DNA of 64,000 nucleotides from Pteria penguin. Its lineage: Eukaryota; Mollusca; Bivalvia; Pterioida; Pteriidae. Under the pieces are notes generated by a model. The model was not told the origin of the DNA, searched no databases, and saw only the letters and a list, made by a program, of their open reading frames with translations. Positions 58,730 to 64,000 of the stretch are shown here, piece after piece. How positions within the stretch are numbered: the first letter of the stretch is position 1; every line of letters starts with the position of its first letter. The stretch spans positions 2,039,001 to 2,103,000 of the forward strand of contig CM068585.1 of assembly GCA_035048485.1 (NCBI GenBank), given 5' to 3'. The translations under genes and the position numbers were made by a program.

Positions 58730-61252
58730 ATGTCAAAGCGAGTGAACGCAGATCACGATGAAGCAAGAGATTTCAATAACAATAATGATGACAATGCAGC
58801 TACTGCGAAAAAGAAAAAAATATGTCAGAAATATAAGACTGAATACACTGTGACATGGAAATGCCTCGGTCCATCCCGTAAAGGGGAAGAATATGTCTAC
58901 TGTAAGACTTGTGGATCGGATTTTTCTTGTTCGCATGGAGGCAGATATGATTGTAAACGGCATATAGAAACCAAATCTCACCAGGATTCTTTGAAGTGTG
59001 TCAAAGAAAATTCGAGCGTGAAAACGTTTTTTACTCATACTGAGAATAGTGCACTTAAACATTCAAGGAGCATTACCAAGGCAGAATTGATGCTGGTTAA
59101 TGTAGTTGCAAAGATGAACTTATCCTTAAGCTCAGCACCGGTATTGGTGGATACGATGAAAAAGATGTTCCCAGACTCAAAGATTGCACAAGGTATTTTC
59201 ACATTTAGTCATATTATTTCCATTTTATGTTTGATTTAATAAACTTTTTGATATTTGAATTGTGAGCTCGAATAGTTTATGTTACAAAGTCAACACTTTT
59301 TAAATTTCTGTTTCAACAGAATTGGCATGTGGTCGCAGCAAAACAACTGAGTTTATGAAACAATTAAGCCTAGTGAAACAAGACAATCTTACAAAGCGCA
59401 TGTCCAGAGGACCTTTCACTATCTCTACAGATGGAAGTACCGATGAGAAGAGCAAGCAGTATCCTATAGTGGTCCGTACATTATGTGTTGATGAGGGGGA
59501 AGTAAACTCTGAACTTCTAAGTATACCTATCTGCACAGGATCTGCAACAGGTAGTTACTTGTACTTTTCTGTATTCTGCTTTAATCATTGTTAATGCATG
59601 CAATTATATATTGATGTTCATTAATTAAAACATGTTAACAACAGTCATTTAAATTTCTCTGCAACTGGTCATAATCTAATATTTTTTTCAGGAGAGAATA
59701 TTTTTAAACTGTTGGATGCTGAACTGTCAAAGAGGAACATACCATGGTCAAACTGTCTAGCATTAGGATGTGACAATGCAAATGTGATGACTGGAGCTAA
59801 GAAGGGAGTCTTTGCTTTTGTTAAGGAAAAGCAAAGTGAGATTTTTCTGGCTGGATGTACACTTCATCTTGTGCACATTGGAGCCAAAAAAGCTGCCTCA
59901 GTCTTGCCATCAGTTGATGATGTTTTAATAGACATTTACTATTACTTCAACAAAAGTGAAAAGAGACAGACATCATTTAAGGACATTCAGGACCTGTTTT
60001 CTTTGGACCAAAAAAGAATGCTTAAGCATGTGTGCACGAGATGGCTCAGTATTTCAAGGTAAATAGTTTAATCAAATTTGAATTAAAATTTCTTGAATGC
60101 ATTTTACTGTGTACTTAATTCACACTTTAAGTAAGAACATAACATGTTATGATATTACCATAATTGATATTTCATACTGATATTACACATACATATGTTT
60201 TATTCTAATCTAGGTGCATTGAACGTCTGTTGTACAATTGGGCAGCCCTGAAGTCATATTTCAAGGAAGAAAAGGAAAGTAAGACTAAGACTAAGACTAG
60301 AAGCAAACAAAGTAAAACCAAAGACACTGGTAACATCACAAAGGATACTCATGAGGAGCCATCATATGCCCAGAAGAAGGTGGACAGCATTTACAAATTT
60401 GTATCATCACCTACAAATAGATTGTATGTTCTTTTCTTACATTACACAGTCAAAGTGTTTGATGAGGTCCTTATCGGTTTACAGTCAGAGGAACCAAAGA
60501 TCCATTTATTAAGGAGAATGCTTCATAAACTCCTTAGAAATATCATGGTGAGATTTGTCAAACCTTCTGCACTCCAGTTTAAGTCAGTGGACCAAGTGGA
60601 CTACAAGCTAAGCTACAACATCAAGTGTAACAATGAATTGTTGATTGGTGAGGAGTGCCAGAAATTCATTGCAGAGGGAAATCATCTGAGAGAAGAGAAG
60701 ATAGATGAATTCTACAAGAATGTTGTTCTTTATTTTACTACATTATGTGACTACTTGATACACAAATTGCCTTTGAACGACAAATTATTGATTGCAGCAG
60801 AAGTTACAGATGTTGCTCTCCAGTCTTCATCCAAGATAGCTGATGTAAATTACTTCCTGAACAGGTTTCCTTGTCTCCTCCCTCCAGGGGTGTCAAAAGA
60901 CACAATTATAGAACAATTCACAGATTATCAGAGTACTGACATAACAGCTTGTATATCAGATTCAATTGACAAAACATGGTGGGCAATAGGAAATATAAAA
61001 GGGACTGATGGATCTCAGAATTTGAAGGCACTCTCTATGTTAATGTGTGGTATCCTGACCATGCCACACTCTTCAGCCCATTGTGAAAGGGTCTTCTCAT
61101 GTGTGAGAAAAAACAGGACAGAACAGAGATCAACGTTGGGGGATTCAACCTTGGAAGCTCTTTTAGTTGTGAAAAGCACACATGACATAGATATTAGTGA
61201 TAAAACTCTAGATCATATAAAAGGATCCTATTACAGATCTTTGAAGAAATGA
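58730..61252 (+). CDS. hAT-type transposase with BED-like zinc finger, four exons
   Basis: Exons 58730-59192, 59320-59550, 59692-60058 and 60214-61252 join in phases 1, 1 and 2 with GT-AG introns and give about 699 residues without a stop. Domains in order: a lysine-rich stretch (27-34); a BED-like finger C58-x2-C61-x16-H78-x5-H84; an RNase-H-like core with FTISTDGS (Asp about 192) and LGCDNANVM (Asp about 259); the hAT CxxH motif GCTLHLVH (287-290); TRWLS (348-349 RW); an insertion with a KTKTKTRSKQSKTK basic tract; and the C-terminal dimerisation segment HSSAHCERVFS with Glu about 645 as third catalytic residue. It would act in the nucleus, cutting at the terminal repeats. All hallmarks are present, so it may be active. 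The start is the first ATG before the finger; the upstream frame has no other ATG. Confidence 0.92.
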
Positions 61253-61481
61253 CTGTTTGGTGGTGTGATGTTGACATACATTATAAGTAGCTGCATATGA
61301 TTTAGCTAAGAACAGTACTATTCATGATGATGTGCTTGTATGTCTATGAACACTATCTTGTTTGAATGTTTGAAGGTTTCTTGCAATTCTTTTTAGATTT
61401 TAGATTTTATCATGTTTATAATGCATTTCTTTTATAAATTTTAGTTAATATCCATAAGAATGGTCATAAGATGATGATTTT

Positions 61482-61487
61482 AATAAA
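61482..61487 (+). promoter_or_regulatory. Likely polyadenylation signal of the transposase gene
   Basis: AATAAA about 230 bp after the stop codon and inside the element. It is the only exact match I noticed between the stop and the right end. Confidence 0.45.
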
Positions 61488-61603
61488 TTACTTCAATGTT
61501 CACTGATGTTTTCTCTCAAAAATATACTTGACGGTTCACATTACACTTTGCCCTCCAAAATTACACTTTCTAGAGCCAAATGTTACACTTTCGGCAAGCA
61601 AGG

Positions 61604-61617
61604 GGTAGGCAGGTCTG
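61604..61617 (-). repeat. hAT right terminal inverted repeat
   Basis: GGTAGGCAGGTCTG, the reverse complement of the left end. Confidence 0.93.
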
Positions 61618-61755
61618 CACGTTAAAGATCCCTCACTGATTCGGGTGGGTCCATTGCAAAGGTCAAAATTTTTATACCCCGCATCAGGCAGATACCGTCA
61701 CCATATACATGAAATATTCGTGGTGTGACGTAAAACAAAAATCAATCAATCAATC

Positions 61756-62070
61756 AATACCATCATGTGTCATTAGCATCATATGTGTCACTACCATCAT
61801 GTGTCATTACCATCATGTGTCATTACCATCATGTGTCATTACCATCATGTGTGTCACTACCATCATGTGTCATTAGCATCATATGTGTCACTACCATCAT
61901 GTGTCATTAGCATCATATGTGTCACTACCATCATGTGTCACTACCATCATGTGTCATTAGCATCATATGTGTCACTACCATCATGTGTCATTAGCATCAT
62001 ATGTGTCACTACCATCACATATCATTACTATTATACTTGTCAATACCATCACACATGTTTCTACCATATC
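61756..62070. repeat. 16/18-bp minisatellite (right part)
   Basis: Continuation of the array at 57600-58371, here with the marker variant 'cattagcatc'. That variant is absent from the left part, so the right part expanded independently. Confidence 0.92.
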
Positions 62071-62154
62071 ATATTTATCACTTTTCAATTACTCATCAAT
62101 AAAACATTTGACAAAGTGATTTATAAGTTTTTGTTTCACACCTGGTGTCAACAG

Positions 62155-62295
62155 CAAAGTACTTCAACATACAGGGATCACTTTGTCAAGTGTCTGTCTG
62201 ACTGTCACCTCAACATACAGGGATCACTTTGTCAAGTGTCTGTCTAACTGTCACCTCAGCATATAGGGATCACTTTGTAATGTGTCTGTCAGTCT
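62155..62295. repeat. About 56-bp tandem repeat, 2.5 copies
   Basis: 'aacatacagggatcactttg' plus 'tcaagtgtctgtctgactgt' plus 'cacctc' repeats near 62166, 62212 and 62258. Confidence 0.88.
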
Positions 62296-63265
62296 GTCTG
62301 ACTCTCAGTCCATCTCTCTGTCTGTAGGAGTCACATTTCTGGCATCAGGGAACATTTGAGTTCATCCAAAAGTTTGGATAAATTTACAAATAAAATAAAA
62401 TGTATAGTGTAGAACACTTTCCTTCAGTTACAGCTTACCATCAGCGGTGCTTCTTCTAACATTTATACAGAATTTTCATTCCTCTGTAGTCTTATCACAA
62501 CTGACAAGTGATTAGAATCAGGGATTACCAATTTCTTACACAAGATTTGAGGCAGTTATGACTAAACAGTTGCTGACAGGGGATTAAAATGTTGTAAAGC
62601 AGTTTATACCAGAGATATTATTAGCACAGCTTATGAAACAAAAGCTTGCTATTACTATAAAACATTTAAAGCCTCAAATCTTTTGTGAGAAAGATATATT
62701 TTTCCAGTTCTTAAGCTATTATGAGATATTTTCTGTATATAATACAGTAAAGGAAAAAATTGAATTATACCTGAAGCTTGGTGTGATGTCAAAACATCAT
62801 GATACTTTGTATGATGTCAAGGTGACATCTTGGATAAACCAGGTGACTGCTGGATTCATTGTCGGGAACTTACTTCCAACAACTGATGAGATTTCCTCTT
62901 ATAAACTAACTGCATTAGAATTTCAGAACAATATTAGATTTTAAATGAGTAACAAAGTTTGAATATTTATAAATATATATTTATTTAAATCTTTTTACAT
63001 CATAAAAAGTGTTGGTTTATTTTTAATGCCTACTTTACTTGTTGCATTATTTATGTTGTAGCTTGGCCAATCCCTATAAGTATGTACTTTTAAATATAGT
63101 TTTATTATAATCATGTATTTCTGTGCTTCATTGATGATGTTGCTTGGCTGTACCGGTATGTTAATACAGGCTCTTTTACTCCTTATCTTCTTGGTCTACA
63201 TTCACCTGAGCTTGTATCTTAATTAAGAATACAAACATGATAAAGTCAAATATGGTCTGTCGTCT
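62296..63265. other. STIM intron 3, one unassigned open frame
   Basis: Single-copy-looking sequence. An open frame of 103 codons (62633-62944, +; MKQKLAITIKHLKPQIF at its start) has ordinary amino-acid composition and is not repeat-driven, but I do not recognise it and it has no STIM similarity. No splice signals clearly frame it. Confidence 0.4.
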
Positions 63266-63269
63266 TCTG

Positions 63270-63842
63270 TATGATTTGAACATAACATAACAGGGTAATA
63301 TATGGTTCTTTTTGATTAGGAGGTAACAACAAGATTATGTATGGTTTGTCCTCTGTCCTATGCTCTATGATTTGGGGGTAACATAACAGGGTGATATATG
63401 GTTTGTCCTATGCTGTATGATTTGGGGGTAACATAACGGGGTGATATATGGTTTGTCCTTTGCTCTATGATTTGGAGGTAACATAACAGGGTGATATATG
63501 ATTTGTCCTTTGCTATATGATTTGGGGGTAACATAAAGGGGTGATATATGGTTTGTCCTATGCTCTATGATTTGGAGGTAACATAACAGGGTGATATATG
63601 GTTTGTCCTATGCTGTATGATTTGGGGGTAACATAACAGGGTGGTATTTGGTTTGTCCTTTGCTCTTTGATTTGGGAGTAACATAACAGGGTGATATATG
63701 CTTTGTCCTCTGCTGTATGATTTGGAGGTAGCATAACAGGGTGATATATGGTTTGTCCTCTAATGTATGATTTGGTTGTTCTATACAGGGATGTTTTATG
63801 GTTTGTCCTACAATGTATGATTTGGAGGTAACAACTTGGCAT
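63270..63842. repeat. 50-bp minisatellite, about 11 units
   Basis: Units of 'ggtaacataacagggtgata' plus 'tatggtttgtcctatgctct' plus 'atgatttggg'. The open frames on the minus strand here come from the array. Confidence 0.92.
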
Positions 63843-64000
63843 ACATGTAGTTCTGTTTTAGACTTCGGGGTTTTTTTTCCCACTATTCTTATCAGTTAAA
63901 ATTTCTTGATTTTAGTTTTAAGTTAACTTGTTGTGACATGTCATATTCATATGCCCCTCTAGCAGGTGTATGTTCATAAACTGATTGTGAGTGATTCCCA

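Larger units (their letters stand above)
58501..61617 (+). mobile_element. Apparently intact hAT-superfamily DNA transposon, 3,117 bp
   Basis: The perfect 14-bp terminal inverted repeats CAGACCTGCCTACC (58501-58514) and GGTAGGCAGGTCTG (61604-61617) enclose a complete transposase gene. The flanks are CACGTT on both sides (58495-58500, 61618-61623). If the outer C/G of the repeats is counted as flank, the duplication becomes GCACGTTC/GCACGTTA, 8 bp with one mismatch and closer to the usual hAT length. Subterminal 'tttacgattt' (left) and 'ttacactttc' (right) repeats may bind transposase. It lies in STIM intron 3 in the same direction as STIM. Confidence 0.9.
58372..61755 (+). mobile_element. (ATCA)-tailed SINE interrupted by a hAT element
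   Basis: SINE halves 58372-58500 and 61618-61755 align with the intact copy at 43331-43617: head 'cttgcgtggcctagtggtat', body to 'gcatggcacgtt', resuming 'cacgttaaagatccctcact' and ending in (ATCA)n. AATACCATCA is found at 58362-58371 and 61756-61765 and may be the target-site duplication, although similar sequence is part of the surrounding minisatellite. Confidence 0.93.

Noticed and set aside
56361..64000. Search for the next STIM exon (rest of SAM, transmembrane helix)
   Set aside because: No segment preceded by an acceptor in the needed phase resembles the second half of SAM or the transmembrane region; it presumably lies beyond 64000.

Overview
The window is invertebrate nuclear DNA, most likely from a bivalve mollusc. 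The grounds are AT-rich non-coding sequence, small exons with GT-AG introns, tRNA-headed SINEs ending in (ATCA)n or (AACC)n tails, decayed interspersed repeats with runs such as GTCCGTCCG and 'accttgacc', and very many minisatellites. There is no prokaryotic gene organisation. Almost every long open frame is an artefact of a tandem repeat.

Two coding units are well supported, both on the + strand. The first is part of a STIM gene, the calcium sensor of the endoplasmic reticulum. Three exons are visible: 34235-34356 (possibly starting at 34162), 51945-52059 and 55055-55166. They encode the CX6C cysteine pair, the EF-hand, the hidden EF-hand and the start of the SAM domain. Their splice phases agree, and the introns are about 17.6 kb, 3.0 kb and more than 8.8 kb. 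The transmembrane segment and cytosolic coiled coils must lie to the right of the window. The second is an apparently intact four-exon hAT-type transposase of about 699 residues (58730-61252). Its 3.1-kb element has 14-bp perfect terminal inverted repeats and sits inside a SINE in STIM intron 3. A broken mariner transposase (35430-36555, minus strand), itself split by a SINE, lies in intron 1.

Layout: 1-6360 holds minisatellites and one SINE fragment. 6576-7190 is a decayed SINE whose tRNA-like head is tandemly expanded. 7514-21597 is a head-to-tail array of seven units of about 1.8-2.3 kb. Every unit ends in a hairpin plus CTAG, the signature of a Helitron or Helentron 3' end. 21598-34160 holds SINEs, many VNTRs and a fold-back element (30872-32434). 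34162-64000 is the STIM region, whose introns are filled with VNTRs, SINEs, a small MITE, the mariner relic and the hAT element.

The observation I find most interesting is the 30-bp minisatellite at about 55157-56360. It begins at the 3' splice junction of STIM exon 3 and carries about 40 copies of the exon's own 5' splice site (AAT/GTAAGT). The second is the tandem Helitron-like array. The third is a pair of cases in which SINE-derived sequence has become a tandem array.
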